Shown here: one piece after another, positions 1 to 9,890 of the stretch | How the letters are laid out: every line of letters starts with the position of its first letter | Position numbering within the stretch: the first letter of the stretch is position 1 | Assembly (NCBI GenBank): GCA_018261655.1 | Contig: JAGTSG010000015.1 | Coordinates: forward strand, 1 to 34,041 | Reading direction: 5' to 3' | DNA length: 34,041 nt | From: Pseudomonadota bacterium | Lineage (GTDB): Bacteria > Pseudomonadota > Gammaproteobacteria > Steroidobacterales > Steroidobacteraceae | Made by a program: the position numbers and the translations under genes | The notes under the pieces: model-generated | Told to the model about the DNA's origin: nothing | Database searches by the model: none | What the model saw: the letters and a program-made list of their open reading frames with translations, nothing else

Positions 1-26
1 GACCTGTCCCCGTCCGGGGACAGGTC
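1..26. repeat. Perfect REP-like inverted repeat downstream of clpX
   Basis: A perfect palindrome with two 12-base arms (1-12 and 15-26) and a 2-base centre. It lies 17 bases beyond the clpX stop codon. The core GTCCCCGTC (6-14) recurs in reverse orientation at 1285-1293, upstream of clpX. The window edge hides what follows, so a T-tract that would make it a clpX terminator cannot be judged. A REP-like intergenic element is my reading. Confidence 0.7.
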
Positions 27-42
27 GGCACCTGGTACCTCT
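27..42. repeat. GGTACC-type dispersed repeat, copy 1
   Basis: GGCACCTGGTACCTCT differs at one base of 16 from 14545-14560 in the cyclophilin gene. It adjoins the palindrome at 1-26, so the two may form one composite REP element. Two copies in one window plus the palindromic core support a dispersed repeat rather than chance. Confidence 0.55.
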
Positions 43-43
43 G

Positions 44-1201
<1,158 letters not shown>

Positions 1202-1244
1202 TAAACGAGGTCCTCAGGCCTTCCGGCCGCATGCCGGCAGCTTC

Positions 1245-1274
1245 CTTATAGCACGGGCCCCGCCGGCCTGAAAA
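1245..1274 (-). promoter_or_regulatory. Candidate sigma-70 promoter for clpX
   Basis: Read on the minus strand: TTTTCA (1269-1274), an 18-base spacer, then TATAAG (1245-1250), about 45 bases before the clpX ATG. It lies in the 97-base clpP-clpX gap, which suggests clpX can be transcribed apart from tig-clpP. This is an inference from hexamer matching only. Confidence 0.45.
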
Positions 1275-1288
1275 TCCCTTTGTAGACG

Positions 1289-1309
1289 GGGACTTGTGCG
1301 TCAAGTCCC
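1289..1309. repeat. Inverted repeat spanning the clpP stop codon
   Basis: The arms GGGACTTG (1289-1296) and CAAGTCCC (1302-1309) form an 8-bp stem with a 5-base loop. The clpP stop is at 1301-1303, so the stem lies half in the gene and half in the gap. No T-tract follows. The neighbouring GACGGGGAC (1285-1293) is the reverse complement of the core of the palindrome at 1-26, so related repeats bracket clpX. Confidence 0.5.
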
Positions 1310-1948
1310 ACCCGGAACGGTTGACGCCGACGGGTTGGCCGCCGGCAGCTGCCCGCGCCGGTCGAGCACCGCGTCGACCAGGCCGTAAGTCCTGGCCTGC
1401 TCGCCGCTCATGAAGTTGTCGCGGTCCGTGTCCACGCGGATCTTCTCGATCGGCTGGCCGGTGTGCCGCGACAGGATCGTGTTGAGCCGGTCGCGGGCGT
1501 CGAGGATCTCGCGGGTGTGGATCTCGATGTCGGTGGCCTGGCCCTGGAAGCCGCCCAGGGGCTGGTGGATCATGATCCGCGAGTTGGGCAGCGCGTAGCG
1601 CTTGCCGGCCGCGCCGGCGGCGAGCAGCACCGCGCCCATGCTGGCCGCCTGGCCGACGCAGATCGTGCCGATGTCCGGCTTGATGAACTGCATCGTGTCG
1701 TAGATCGCGAGCCCCGCCGACACCGACCCGCCCGGCGAGTTGATGTAGAGGTGGATGTCCTTTTCCGGGTTCTCCGACTCGAGGAACAGCAGTTGTGCCA
1801 CGACCAGGTTGGCCATGTAGTCCTCGACGGGTCCCACGATGAAGACCACCCGCTCCTTCAGCAGCCGCGAGTAGATGTCGTAGGCCCGTTCGCCGCGAGC
1901 GGTCTGCTCGACCACCATCGGCACGAGGTTCAGCGCCTTCGTTTCCAT
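1301..1948 (-). CDS. clpP: ClpP, ATP-dependent Clp protease proteolytic subunit
   Basis: This is the serine protease barrel of ClpXP and ClpAP in the cytoplasm. With the ATG at 1948 the product is 215 residues. The catalytic triad is complete: S103 in GQAASMG, H128 in IHQPLGG and D177 in DRDNFM. The oxyanion-hole glycines are in SPGGSVSAG (71-79). The ATG at 1948 follows a GGTGGA motif at suitable spacing and gives the usual N-terminus. A GTG at 1960 is the alternative. It lies 23 bases after tig and is presumably co-transcribed. Length is normal for gammaproteobacterial ClpP, and nothing matches the defect in its partner clpX. Confidence 0.97.
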   Translation of the reverse strand: METKALNLVPMVVEQTARGERAYDIYSRLLKERVVFIVGPVEDYMANLVVAQLLFLESENPEKDIHLYINSPGGSVSAGLAIYDTMQFIKPDIGTICVGQAASMGAVLLAAGAAGKRYALPNSRIMIHQPLGGFQGQATDIEIHTREILDARDRLNTILSRHTGQPIEKIRVDTDRDNFMSGEQARTYGLVDAVLDRRGQLPAANPSASTVPGGT

Positions 1949-1971
1949 GTTTCGGTCCACCGCGGTCTACC

Positions 1972-3285
1972 TCAGTCCTCAGACGCCTCTTCGGCGCCGA
2001 AGTTCATGATGTCCTTGAACGTGGCCGGCTGCTCGGTCACCCTGGCGGCGCCGACGATGTGGTCCACGACCTGGTCTTCCAGCACCATCATCTGCAGCTG
2101 GCGCATCGCACCTTCGTTGCCGGTGTACTGCTCGCGGGCGGCCGCCGCGTCCTCGAAACCCGACACCAGGTCGTCGAGCCGGGCCTGGACCTTGGTCGCG
2201 TCGAGCTTGATCCCGGCCTTGCGGATCGCCTCGTTGAGCAGCAGTCCGAGCGCGACGCGCCGCCGGGCGTTCGCCTCGAAGGGCTCGCGCGGCGGCATCT
2301 GGCGCGTGCTGCGGGCGCCCATGCGCCGCAGGGCCTCGACCTGCATGTCGCGGATCTCCTGCTCGACGAGCACCGAGGGCAGCTCCAGCGGGTTGGCCGC
2401 GAGCAGCTTGTCCATGACCTGCGCCTTGAGCCGGTTGCGCACGGCCTGGGCCAGCTCGCGCTCCATGTTCTCGCGCACCTCGGTGCGCAGGGCCTCGACG
2501 CCGCCCTCGTCCACGCCGAAGGCCTTGCAGAAGTCGTCGTCCACCGCCGGCAGCTGGACCTCGTCCACGGCGCCGACCGTCACCGTGAACTGCGCCGTCC
2601 GGCCCGCGAGGTTCTTCGCCGGGTAGTCCGCCGGGAAGGCGACGTCGAAGGTCCGCGTCTCGCCGGCCGCGGCGCCGCGGAGGCCGTCCTCGAAGTCCTT
2701 CAGCATCCGGCCCGCGCCGAGGGTGAACTGGTGCCCCTGGGCCTTGCCGCCCTCGAACGGCTCGCCGTCGAGCCGCCCCTCGAAGTCGATGGTCAGGCGG
2801 TCGCCGTCCGCCGATGCGCGCTCGACGGCAACGAAATTCGGGCGCTGCTTGCGCAGGCTCTCGATCATCGCGTCCACGTCGGAGGCGGCCACCGACGCCT
2901 TCGGGCGGACGAGCTCCATGCCCTCGATGCCGGCGATTTCGACCCGCGGATACACCTCGAAGGTCGCGCTGTACTTCAGGTCGCCGCCCTTGTCGGTGGC
3001 GAGCGGCTGGATGCGCGGTCCGCCCGCGGGCACCAGCTGCTCGCGCTGGACCGCCTCGGCGAAGGTCTCGCGGATCAGGTCGCTGACGACCTCCTCGCGC
3101 ACCTGCGCGCCATAGTGCTTGCGCACCACGTGGATCGGCGCCTTGCCCGGCCGGAAGCCCTTGATGCGCGCCGTGCGGCTGACGTTGAGCAGCCGCTTGT
3201 CCACCTGCTGCTCGACGCGGCTGGCCGGCACCGAGACCTGCATGCGGCGCTCGAGCCCCTTGAGCGCCTCGACTGAAACCATCAT
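1972..3285 (-). CDS. tig: Trigger factor, ribosome-associated chaperone and prolyl isomerase
   Basis: Trigger factor binds L23 at the ribosome exit tunnel and shields nascent chains. From the ATG at 3285 the product is 437 residues, the normal family length. The N-terminal ribosome-binding domain carries the signature loop GFRPGKAP (about residues 44-51). The middle FKBP-type domain is visible as DGDRLTIDFEGRLDGEPFEGG...FTLGAGRMLKDFEDGLRG. The C-terminal helical arms follow. Two adjacent ATGs (3285, 3282) lie just after a purine-rich GAAGAAGAG. The frame stays open upstream through tRNA-Leu, but that part is translated tRNA and not protein. It is first in tig-clpP-clpX. No clear promoter was seen between tRNA-Leu and tig. 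Confidence 0.97.
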   Translation of the reverse strand: MMVSVEALKGLERRMQVSVPASRVEQQVDKRLLNVSRTARIKGFRPGKAPIHVVRKHYGAQVREEVVSDLIRETFAEAVQREQLVPAGGPRIQPLATDKGGDLKYSATFEVYPRVEIAGIEGMELVRPKASVAASDVDAMIESLRKQRPNFVAVERASADGDRLTIDFEGRLDGEPFEGGKAQGHQFTLGAGRMLKDFEDGLRGAAAGETRTFDVAFPADYPAKNLAGRTAQFTVTVGAVDEVQLPAVDDDFCKAFGVDEGGVEALRTEVRENMERELAQAVRNRLKAQVMDKLLAANPLELPSVLVEQEIRDMQVEALRRMGARSTRQMPPREPFEANARRRVALGLLLNEAIRKAGIKLDATKVQARLDDLVSGFEDAAAAREQYTGNEGAMRQLQMMVLEDQVVDHIVGAARVTEQPATFKDIMNFGAEEASED

Positions 3286-3350
3286 CTCTTCTTCAACCTC
3301 TGGATGTCTGCCTCGACCGTGGCAATCCCGACGCCTCCGGGCGGCACCGA

Positions 3351-3436
<86 letters not shown>

Positions 3437-3475
3437 CGCCGGAACCGAATGACCGGCAGCGCCGGCCGCCACCGT

Positions 3476-3760
3476 CTAGCGCCGTTCGCGCCGGCGCCGC
3501 CGATCGCGGCGGCGGGCGAGCAGGAAGGCCGCCAGACTCGGCGTCAGGAAGGCCGCGAGCACGCACATGCTGACCAGGTCGCTGCGACCTTCCAGGCCGG
3601 CGTAGGTCCCGAGATAGATCAGGGCGATGGTCACGGTCCCGGCCAGCAGCGCGCCGACTTTCAGGGCCGCCAGGGCCTTCTCCACCGGCGTCGCGTCATC
3701 GTCCGTCCGGCCGGTCGGCCAGTTGTAGCTCGGTTCCTTGATCGGGTCGGGTTTCGTCAT
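3476..3760 (-). CDS. Small two-helix membrane protein of unknown function
   Basis: I do not recognise the 94-residue product. It has a polar N-terminus (about 1-28), two hydrophobic segments (about 31-53 and 61-82), and a strongly basic tail of ten or more arginines, so a small inner-membrane protein with both ends in the cytoplasm is likely. It sits between tRNA-Lys with its terminator and tRNA-Leu, on the same strand. The ATG at 3760 lacks a good ribosome-binding site, and no promoter is clear in the short gap behind the terminator. Expression may depend on read-through. The membrane pattern and charge bias argue for a real gene, but its small size keeps doubt. Confidence 0.6.
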   Translation of the reverse strand: MTKPDPIKEPSYNWPTGRTDDDATPVEKALAALKVGALLAGTVTIALIYLGTYAGLEGRSDLVSMCVLAAFLTPSLAAFLLARRRDRRRRRERR

Positions 3761-3801
3761 CGCTGCGCCGTGCCACCGCCGGTACGGCCGGTTGGCCAGG
3801 T

Positions 3802-3831
3802 AAAACGCCCCGCAGCCTGCACTGCGGGGCG
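3802..3831 (-). terminator. Rho-independent terminator of the tRNA cluster
   Basis: On the minus strand a 10-bp GC-rich perfect stem (arms 3806-3815 and 3822-3831, 6-base loop) is followed by four T residues (3802-3805). It begins 7 bases past the tRNA-Lys CCA end and would end the Pro-Arg-His-Lys transcript. The T-tract is short, so some read-through into the small ORF and tRNA-Leu is possible. Confidence 0.85.
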
Positions 3832-3838
3832 CCGTAAC

Positions 3839-3914
3839 TGGTGGGCCATGTAGGACTCGAACCTACAACCTACGGATTAAGAGTCCGCAGCTCTACCAAT
3901 TGAGCTAATGGCCC
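3839..3914 (-). tRNA. tRNA-Lys (anticodon CUU)
   Basis: 76 nucleotides. The acceptor GGGCCAT pairs with ATGGCCC, followed by A and an encoded CCA. The anticodon stem is GCGGA/TCCGT with loop CTCTTAA (CTT), and the T-loop is GTTCGAGTC. It is the last gene of the four-tRNA cluster, directly before the terminator. Confidence 0.97.
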
Positions 3915-3926
3915 GAACTTCAAAAC

Positions 3927-4003
3927 TGGGGCGAGCGATGGGACTCGAACCCACGACGGCCGGAATCACAATCCGGGGCTCTACCAACTGAGCTACGCCC
4001 GCC
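3927..4003 (-). tRNA. tRNA-His (anticodon GUG)
   Basis: 77 nucleotides including the extra 5' G(-1) typical of tRNA-His, which faces the C discriminator. CCA is encoded. The anticodon loop is TTGTGAT (GTG). One G-T wobble lies in the acceptor stem. It is third in the cluster. Confidence 0.97.
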
Positions 4004-4034
4004 ATCAAAACCGCCCCCGGTTGCGACCCCAGTC

Positions 4035-4111
4035 TGGCGCGCCCGGCAGGACTCGAACCTGCAACCGCCGGCTTAGAAGGCCGGTGCTCTATCCGGTTGA
4101 GCTACGGGCGC
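4035..4111 (-). tRNA. tRNA-Arg (anticodon UCU)
   Basis: 77 nucleotides. The acceptor GCGCCCG pairs with CGGGCGC, with G discriminator and encoded CCA. The anticodon loop is CTTCTAA (TCT), which reads AGA/AGG. It is second in the cluster. Confidence 0.97.
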
Positions 4112-4142
4112 ACGTGGTTCGCCCGCGGCGCCGCCAGATCCG

Positions 4143-4219
4143 TGGTCGGGGCAGAGGGATTCGAACCCCCGACCCTCTGCTCCCAAAGCAGATGCGCTAC
4201 CAGACTGCGCCATGCCCCG
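4143..4219 (-). tRNA. tRNA-Pro (anticodon UGG)
   Basis: 77 nucleotides. The acceptor CGGGGCA pairs with TGCCCCG, with A discriminator and encoded CCA. The anticodon loop is TTTGGGA (TGG). It is first in the cluster, about 48 bases after the inferred transcription start. Confidence 0.97.
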
Positions 4220-4273
4220 CCAGAGTCCTGTCGGATGCAACCGCGCGGGCCGCAAGCCTGCACGGGGCCCGGA

Positions 4274-4302
4274 AGTTTACGGTCGCCGCCGCGGGGCGTC
4301 AA
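4274..4302 (-). promoter_or_regulatory. Sigma-70 promoter of the tRNA cluster
   Basis: Minus-strand TTGACG (4297-4302), a 17-base spacer, then TAAACT (4274-4279). A GC-rich discriminator follows, as is common for growth-rate and ppGpp-controlled stable-RNA promoters. No open reading frame competes here. This is the best hexamer match to consensus in the window. Confidence 0.75.
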
Positions 4303-4402
4303 TTTGGCAGCGCGCAGCGCCCCTCCCGCGAGGCGTCGGGACTGCCGGCGGTCGCGCGGTCCGGCGAGCCGGTCACGACGCCGGGACGCAGCGGTGATGC
4401 GC

Positions 4403-4408
4403 TAAGAT
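4403..4408 (+). promoter_or_regulatory. Candidate -10 box of the formate dehydrogenase operon
   Basis: TAAGAT lies 12 bases before the ATG at 4421, with no recognisable -35. The same TAAGAT stands before the cyclophilin gene (14455-14460). The rest of the 4220-4420 gap holds the divergent tRNA promoter and nothing else I can identify. Confidence 0.35.
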
Positions 4409-4420
4409 GCCCCGGCATCG

Positions 4421-6172
4421 ATGAAGGTGTCGCCCCGCGAGTCGCCCGAGATGTCGCGAATCCCAACGCCAGGTCCACGCAGGACGGCCCGTGGCCTGCC
4501 GCGGGGCCGTGCGCTGGATCCGGCCGCGCTCGCCGAGGTGGAGGCGCTGCTGGCGGGCTGCCCCCGCGACCGGGAGCAGCTGCTCGAGCATCTTCATCGC
4601 CTGCAGGACCGTTACGGGCACCTGGCCACGCGTCACCTGCGGGCACTGGCCCACGCCATGCGCCTGCCCATGGCTGCGGTGTACGAGACCGCGACCTTCT
4701 ACGCGCACTTCGACATCGTGGACGAAGGCCAGGCGCCGCCCGCTCCGCTGACCCTCCGGGTATGCGATTCGCTTCCCTGCCTGCTCGCTGGCGCAGCCGG
4801 CCTCGGGCAGGCGCTCGCCGCAGGCATGGATTCCGCGCGGGTCAGGGTGACCCGCGCGCCCTGCATGGGTCGCTGCCACGAAGCGCCGGTGGTCGAGGTC
4901 GGCCACCGGCACGTCGGGCGCGCGACGCTTGCCGAGGTGCGGCAGGTCGCCGACTCGGGACGTCACGAGCCCGCGCCCGTTTCCTGGCCGCGGCTCGACG
5001 CCTATCGCGGCGCGGGCGGGTATGGCCTGCTGCAGGCGCTCCGCGCCGGCGCGGTCACGCGCGACGAGCTGGCCGCCCAGCTCGAGGCCGCGGGCCTGCG
5101 CGGGCTGGGTGGCGCCGGGTTCCCGACGCACCGCAAGTGGCGCTTCGTACTGGCCGAGCCCGGGCCCCGCTACGTCGTGATCAATGCCGACGAGGGCGAA
5201 CCCGGGACTTTCAAGGACCGCCACTACCTCGAGCTCGCGCCGCACCAGTTCCTCGAGGGTGCCCTGGTCAGTGCCGAAGTGGTCGAGGCGGCCGCGGTGT
5301 ACATCTACCTGCGCGACGAATACCCCGGCCTGCACGGCGTGCTGCGCGAAGCTATCGCCGAGGTCGAGGCCGCCGGCCTCGCGTCGCCGGGCTTCATCGT
5401 GCTGCGCCGCGGGGCGGGTTCGTACGTGTGCGGCGAGGAGTCGGCGCTGATCGAGTCGCTCGAGGGCAAGCCCGGCAAGCCGCGCCACCGGCCGCCCTAC
5501 GTCGCCCAGCGCGGCCTCTTCGACCGGCCAAGCCTCGTCAACAACGTCGAGACGGTCTGGTGGATCCCGGAGATCCATCGGCGCGGCGGCGAGTGGTTCG
5601 CAAACCAGGGTCGTCGCGGCCGGAAGGGGCTGCGCAGCTTCTCGGTGTCGGGCCGCGTCAGGCGCCCGGGCGTGCACGTCGCGCCCGCGGGCATCACCCT
5701 GCGCGAGCTGCTCGACGAGCACTGCGGCGGCATGGCCGAGGGGCACGAGTTGCTGGCTTACCTGCCGGGCGGCGCCTCGGGCGGGATCCTGCCCGCCTCG
5801 CTGGCCGACGTTCCGCTGGACTTCGATACCCTGCAGCCTTACGGCTGCTTCATCGGCTCGGCCGCCGTCATCGTCCTCTCGCAGCACGACGACCTGCGCG
5901 CCGCGCTGGCCAGCCTGATGGCCTTCTTCGCCGACGAGTCCTGCGGCCAGTGCACGCCGTGTCGCGTCGGCACGGTCAAGATGCTCGGGCTGCTCGAACA
6001 GGATCGCTGGGACGCCGCGCAGCTGCACGGGCTGTCCCGGTTGATGATCGATGCGTCCATCTGCGGGCTCGGGCAGGCGGCGCCGAACCCGGTGCTGGGG
6101 GCGCTGGCCCATTTCCGGGACCGCCTCGAGGCGCAGGGCATCCGGATCGTCGGCGAGGAGCCGGCGCCGTGA
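4421..6172 (+). CDS. NAD-dependent formate dehydrogenase, beta subunit (fused NuoE/NuoF type)
   Basis: The beta subunit accepts electrons from formate via Fe-S clusters and FMN and reduces NAD+ in the cytoplasm. The 583-residue chain fuses a NuoE-like thioredoxin fold (cysteines C115, C120, C148, C152 for a [2Fe-2S] cluster) to a NuoF-like part. The NuoF-like part has the FMN/NAD motifs GLGGAGFPTHRKW, NADEGEPGTFKDR and GSYVCGEESALIESLEG, and a [4Fe-4S] set at C508, C511, C514 and C548. This fusion is known from the tungsten enzyme FDH1 of Methylobacterium. Other soluble NAD-linked FDHs and complex I keep the two parts separate. The start could be the ATG at 4421 or at 4451; the latter gives an N-terminus more like the family as I remember it. 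The stop overlaps the GTG of the alpha subunit. Confidence 0.93.
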   Translation: MKVSPRESPEMSRIPTPGPRRTARGLPRGRALDPAALAEVEALLAGCPRDREQLLEHLHRLQDRYGHLATRHLRALAHAMRLPMAAVYETATFYAHFDIVDEGQAPPAPLTLRVCDSLPCLLAGAAGLGQALAAGMDSARVRVTRAPCMGRCHEAPVVEVGHRHVGRATLAEVRQVADSGRHEPAPVSWPRLDAYRGAGGYGLLQALRAGAVTRDELAAQLEAAGLRGLGGAGFPTHRKWRFVLAEPGPRYVVINADEGEPGTFKDRHYLELAPHQFLEGALVSAEVVEAAAVYIYLRDEYPGLHGVLREAIAEVEAAGLASPGFIVLRRGAGSYVCGEESALIESLEGKPGKPRHRPPYVAQRGLFDRPSLVNNVETVWWIPEIHRRGGEWFANQGRRGRKGLRSFSVSGRVRRPGVHVAPAGITLRELLDEHCGGMAEGHELLAYLPGGASGGILPASLADVPLDFDTLQPYGCFIGSAAVIVLSQHDDLRAALASLMAFFADESCGQCTPCRVGTVKMLGLLEQDRWDAAQLHGLSRLMIDASICGLGQAAPNPVLGALAHFRDRLEAQGIRIVGEEPAP

Positions 6173-8973
6173 ACGAGGCACCGCGCGACGCCGGCTTTGC
6201 CTTGACGCTGGACGGCCGGACGGTGACCGCCCGGCCCGGCGAGACCTTGTGGCAGCTTGCGAGACGACACGGCGAGCACATCCCGCACCTGTGCCTGAGG
6301 GACGCGCCGGGCTATCGGCCCGACGGCAACTGCCGGGCCTGCATGGTCGAGATCGAGGGCGAGCGCACCCTGGCCGCCAGCTGCACGCGCCAGGCGACGC
6401 CGGGAATGGTGGTGAGGAGCGCGACCTCGGAGCGGGCCCGCGCAGCGCGCGAGGGCGTGATGGAGCTGCTGCTCGCGGACCAGCCCGGCCGGCAGGACTC
6501 ACCGGACCGCTCGAGCCACTTCTGGCGCACGGCGGACCAGTTGCGCCTCGACACGGACGCGTCGCCGGGCGCCCTGCCCCGCCGCGCGCCCGACGCCCGG
6601 TCGCGCGATGACTCGCATCCGGCGATGCGGGTCAACCTCGACGCCTGCATCCACTGCGGGCTGTGCGTGCGCGCCTGCCGGGAAGTCCAGGTCAACGACG
6701 TGATCGGGCTGGCGGGCCGCGGCGAGCGCGCCCGGATCGTGTTCGACTTCGGCGACCGGATGGGCGCGAGCACCTGCGTCGCCTGCGGCGAGTGTGTCCA
6801 GGCCTGTCCGACGGGGGCGCTGATGCCCGCGACCCTGGTGGACGCGGCCGGGCGCGGCGACTCCGCCGTGGCCGACCGGAAGGTCGATTCCGTCTGTCCC
6901 TACTGCGGCGTCGGCTGCCAGGTCACCTTCCACGTGAAGGACGACCGGATCGTCTGCGTCGAGGGCCGCGACGGGCCGTCGAACCACAATCGACTGTGCG
7001 TGAAGGGTCGTTTCGGCCTCGACTATCTCGATCATCCGGCGCGGCTGACGCGGCCGCTGATCCGGCGCGACGGCGTGCCCAAGGGGCTCGACCCGGCGTT
7101 CGATCCGGCCCGTCCGCTGAGCCACTACCGCGAGGCAGGCTGGGACGAGGCGCTCGACCGCGCGGCCGCGGGCCTCATGACCCTGCGCGACCGGCACGGG
7201 CCGGCGGCGCTCGCGGGCTTCGGCAGCGCCAAGTGCTCGAACGAGGAGGCCTGGCTGTTCCAGAAGCTCGTCAGGACGGGCTTCGGCTCGAACAACGTGG
7301 ACCACTGCACCCGCCTGTGCCACGCCAGCTCGGTCGCGGCGCTGATGGAATGCATCGGCTCGGGCGCGGTCACGGCGTCGTTCATGCAGGTCGAGCATGC
7401 CGACGTGGCGATCCTGACCGGCTGCAACCCGTCCGTGAACCACCCGGTCGCCGCCACCTTCTTCAAGCAAGCCGCCAGGCGCGGAACGAAACTCATCGTC
7501 CTCGACCCGCGGGGCCAGGTGCTGGCCGACTACGCCTGGCGGATGGTGCGCCTCACGCCCGGCGCCGACGTGGCGCTGCTGAACGCGCTGCTGAACGTGA
7601 TCGTCACCGAGGGCCTCCACGATCCGGCCTACGTCGCCGCACACACCGAGGGCTTCGAGGCGCTGCAAACGCACGTGCTGCCCATGACGCCGGAAGCGAT
7701 GTCCCCCCTGTGCGGGGTCGAGCCCGGCGAGATCCGCGCGATCGCCCGGACCTACGCGCAGGCGCGGACCGCGATGATCTTCTGGGGCATGGGCATCTCG
7801 CAGCACGTGCACGGCACCGACAACGCGCGCTGCCTGATCTCGCTGGCGCTCGCCACCGGGCAGGTCGGCCGGCCGGGCACCGGCCTGCACCCGCTGCGCG
7901 GCCAGAACAACGTGCAGGGCGCCTCCGACGCGGGACTGATCCCGATGGTGCTCCCGGACTACCGGCCCGTCGGCAACCCGCAGTACCGCGCCGCGTTCGA
8001 GGAGCTGTGGAACGCGACGCTCGACCCGCGGCCGGGACTGACCGTCGTGGAGACCATGCACGCGATCCATGCCGGCACCATCCGCGGCATGTACATCGTG
8101 GGCGAGAACCCGGCCATGTCCGACCCGGACCTCGACCGCACGCGCGCGGCCCTCGCAAGGCTCGAACACCTGGTCGTCCAGGACCTGTTCGTGACGGAGA
8201 CCGCGCAGTTCGCGGACGTGGTGCTGCCGGCCTCGGGCTGGGCGGAGAAGGACGGCACCGTGACCAACACCAACCGCCAGGTGCAGCGCGGCCGCGTGGC
8301 GGTGCCGCTGCCCGGCGAGGCGCGCCCGGACTGGTGGATCATCCAGGAGATCGCGCGCCGCTTCGGGCTCGACTGGAACTACCGTGGACCCCGCGACGTG
8401 TTCGCGGAGATGCAGCGCGGCATGGGATCGCTGGCGCACATCAGCTGGGAGCGGCTCGAACGGGAGGACTCGGTCACCTACCCGACCGCGGCGGACGACG
8501 CGCCGGGGCAGGACGTGGTCTTCGGCGACCGGTTCCCGACCGCAGACGGCCGGGCACGCTTCGTGGCGACCGTGCCGCTGCCACCCGACGAGCCGGTCGA
8601 CGCCGACTATCCGGTCGTGCTCATCACGGGGCGGCAGCTCGAGCACTGGCACACCGGCTCGATGACCCGGCGCACGCGCGTCCTCGACGGGCTCGAGCCG
8701 GCCGCGGTGGCCTCCATGGCGCCGGCGGAACTCGACCGGCTCGGCATCGCCGCCGGCGATCCGGTCAGCATCACGACGCGGCGCGGGACGATCACGCTGG
8801 CCACGCGCTCCGACCCCCTCATGCGCGAGGGCATGATCTTCGTGCCTTTCTGCTACGCCGAGGCACCGGCCAACCGGCTCACCAACCCGGCGCTCGACCC
8901 CGTCGGCAAGATCCCGGAATTCAAGTACGCGGCCTGCCGGGTCGTGGCCGACCGCGACGGCGGAATGGTGTAG
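6169..8973 (+). CDS. NAD-dependent formate dehydrogenase, alpha (molybdopterin) subunit
   Basis: This is the catalytic subunit oxidising formate to CO2 at a Mo or W bis-MGD centre. The GTG start at 6169 overlaps the beta-subunit stop (GTGA) behind GAGGAG and gives 934 residues. Domains in order: plant-type [2Fe-2S] (C42, C55, C58, C72), two ferredoxin-type [4Fe-4S] sets (C160, C163, C166, C170 and C203, C206, C209, C213), the cofactor-proximal cluster (C243, C246, C250, C277), the molybdopterin domains, and a C-terminal dinucleotide-binding domain. In [12 protein letters not shown]384 stands where E. coli FdhF has selenocysteine, followed by H385. I see no His-Cys3 motif after the first cluster, unlike complex I NuoG. 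Similarity to FDH1 suggests tungsten, but sequence alone does not decide the metal. The frame stays open far upstream, but that part belongs to other genes. Confidence 0.94.
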   Translation: MNEAPRDAGFALTLDGRTVTARPGETLWQLARRHGEHIPHLCLRDAPGYRPDGNCRACMVEIEGERTLAASCTRQATPGMVVRSATSERARAAREGVMELLLADQPGRQDSPDRSSHFWRTADQLRLDTDASPGALPRRAPDARSRDDSHPAMRVNLDACIHCGLCVRACREVQVNDVIGLAGRGERARIVFDFGDRMGASTCVACGECVQACPTGALMPATLVDAAGRGDSAVADRKVDSVCPYCGVGCQVTFHVKDDRIVCVEGRDGPSNHNRLCVKGRFGLDYLDHPARLTRPLIRRDGVPKGLDPAFDPARPLSHYREAGWDEALDRAAAGLMTLRDRHGPAALAGFGSAKCSNEEAWLFQKLVRTGFGSNNVDHCTRLCHASSVAALMECIGSGAVTASFMQVEHADVAILTGCNPSVNHPVAATFFKQAARRGTKLIVLDPRGQVLADYAWRMVRLTPGADVALLNALLNVIVTEGLHDPAYVAAHTEGFEALQTHVLPMTPEAMSPLCGVEPGEIRAIARTYAQARTAMIFWGMGISQHVHGTDNARCLISLALATGQVGRPGTGLHPLRGQNNVQGASDAGLIPMVLPDYRPVGNPQYRAAFEELWNATLDPRPGLTVVETMHAIHAGTIRGMYIVGENPAMSDPDLDRTRAALARLEHLVVQDLFVTETAQFADVVLPASGWAEKDGTVTNTNRQVQRGRVAVPLPGEARPDWWIIQEIARRFGLDWNYRGPRDVFAEMQRGMGSLAHISWERLEREDSVTYPTAADDAPGQDVVFGDRFPTADGRARFVATVPLPPDEPVDADYPVVLITGRQLEHWHTGSMTRRTRVLDGLEPAAVASMAPAELDRLGIAAGDPVSITTRRGTITLATRSDPLMREGMIFVPFCYAEAPANRLTNPALDPVGKIPEFKYAACRVVADRDGGMV

Positions 8974-9007
8974 CATCGCGGCCCTTCCCCGCGGCCGGAG
9001 GTTCGTG

Positions 9008-9871
9008 ATGGCGGTCATCCTGGACGGCAAGCTGCTTGCGGCGGAGCTGCGCGAGGACATCAAGGCGCGGGTGGCGGCGATCTGCGCGGCCGGCCGCCGT
9101 GCACCGGGACTCGCGGTGGTGCTCGTGGGCGGCGACCCGGCAAGCCACGTCTATGTCGCAGCCAAGGTCAAGCAGACCGAGGCCGTCGGCATGCGGTCGA
9201 TCGAGCACCGGCTGCCGGAGACAACGCGCGAGGCGGAACTGCTCGCGCTGGTCGCGCGGCTCAACGCCGACCCGGCGGTGGACGGGATCCTGGTCCAGCT
9301 GCCGTTGCCGAAAGGCATGGACAGCTCGCGGGTGATCGAGGCCATCGATCCGGCCAAGGACGTGGACGGGTTCCACCCCATCAACGTCGGGCGCCTGTCG
9401 ACCGGCCTGCCCGCGCTGGTCCCCTGCACGCCGCGCGGCTGCGTGATGCTCGCCAGGCGCGCGGTCGCCGACCTCACGGGCCTGCACGCGGTGATCGTCG
9501 GCCGCTCCAACATCGTCGGCAAACCGGTCGCGCAGCTGCTGCTCGCGGAGAACTGCACGGTGACCATCGCGCACTCGCGCACCCGCGACCTGCCCGCGGT
9601 CTGCCGGGCGGGCGACATCCTGGTGGCGGCCGTAGGCCGGCCACGGATGCTGGGGGCCGAGCACGTCCGGCCCGGCGCGATCGTGATCGACGTCGGCATC
9701 AACCGCGTGCCGACGGCCGACGGCCGTTCGCGGCTGGTGGGCGACGTCGACTACGACGCCGCGGCTGCCGTGGCGGGCGCCATCACGCCCGTGCCCGGGG
9801 GCGTCGGGCCGATGACCATCGCCTGCCTGCTCGACAACACGGTCCTGGCCTACGAGCGCCGCGGCGGCTGA
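9008..9871 (+). CDS. folD: FolD, methylenetetrahydrofolate dehydrogenase / methenyl-THF cyclohydrolase
   Basis: FolD interconverts 5,10-methylene-, 5,10-methenyl- and 10-formyl-tetrahydrofolate in the cytoplasm. The product is 287 residues, the normal length. The substrate-side motif is [17 protein letters not shown], with the catalytic lysine in the YVxxK stretch. [12 protein letters not shown] is intact. The Rossmann part has [15 protein letters not shown] and ends in [10 protein letters not shown]. The ATG at 9008 is preceded by GGAGG at 6-base spacing; the overlapping GTG at 9005 is less likely. It lies 34 bases after the formate dehydrogenase alpha gene and may share its transcript. It converges on fhs, whose product makes the 10-formyl-THF that FolD uses. 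Confidence 0.97.
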   Translation: MAVILDGKLLAAELREDIKARVAAICAAGRRAPGLAVVLVGGDPASHVYVAAKVKQTEAVGMRSIEHRLPETTREAELLALVARLNADPAVDGILVQLPLPKGMDSSRVIEAIDPAKDVDGFHPINVGRLSTGLPALVPCTPRGCVMLARRAVADLTGLHAVIVGRSNIVGKPVAQLLLAENCTVTIAHSRTRDLPAVCRAGDILVAAVGRPRMLGAEHVRPGAIVIDVGINRVPTADGRSRLVGDVDYDAAAAVAGAITPVPGGVGPMTIACLLDNTVLAYERRGG

Positions 9872-9890
9872 CGAGCAGCCGGGCGCACCG

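Noticed and set aside
4021-6168. Continuous open frame upstream of the formate dehydrogenase alpha gene, giving a 1650-residue protein
   Set aside because: The extra 716 residues are Arg/Ala/Gly-rich, run through antisense tRNA genes and the other frame of the beta subunit, and match nothing. The GTG at 6169 with its ribosome-binding site is the real start.
7309-7323. Selenocysteine in the formate dehydrogenase alpha subunit
   Set aside because: The active-site codon is TGC (C384), there is no in-frame TGA, and the frame runs to 8973.
4373-9063. Very long minus-strand frames opposite the formate dehydrogenase genes (709 and 854 residues)
   Set aside because: High GC removes stop codons from shadow frames. 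The products are low-complexity Arg/Ala/Gly/His with no domains, and the plus strand carries complete conserved enzymes.
9865-9881. Possible bidirectional terminator between folD and fhs
   Set aside because: Only a 6-bp stem with a 5-base loop and no T-tract on either strand.
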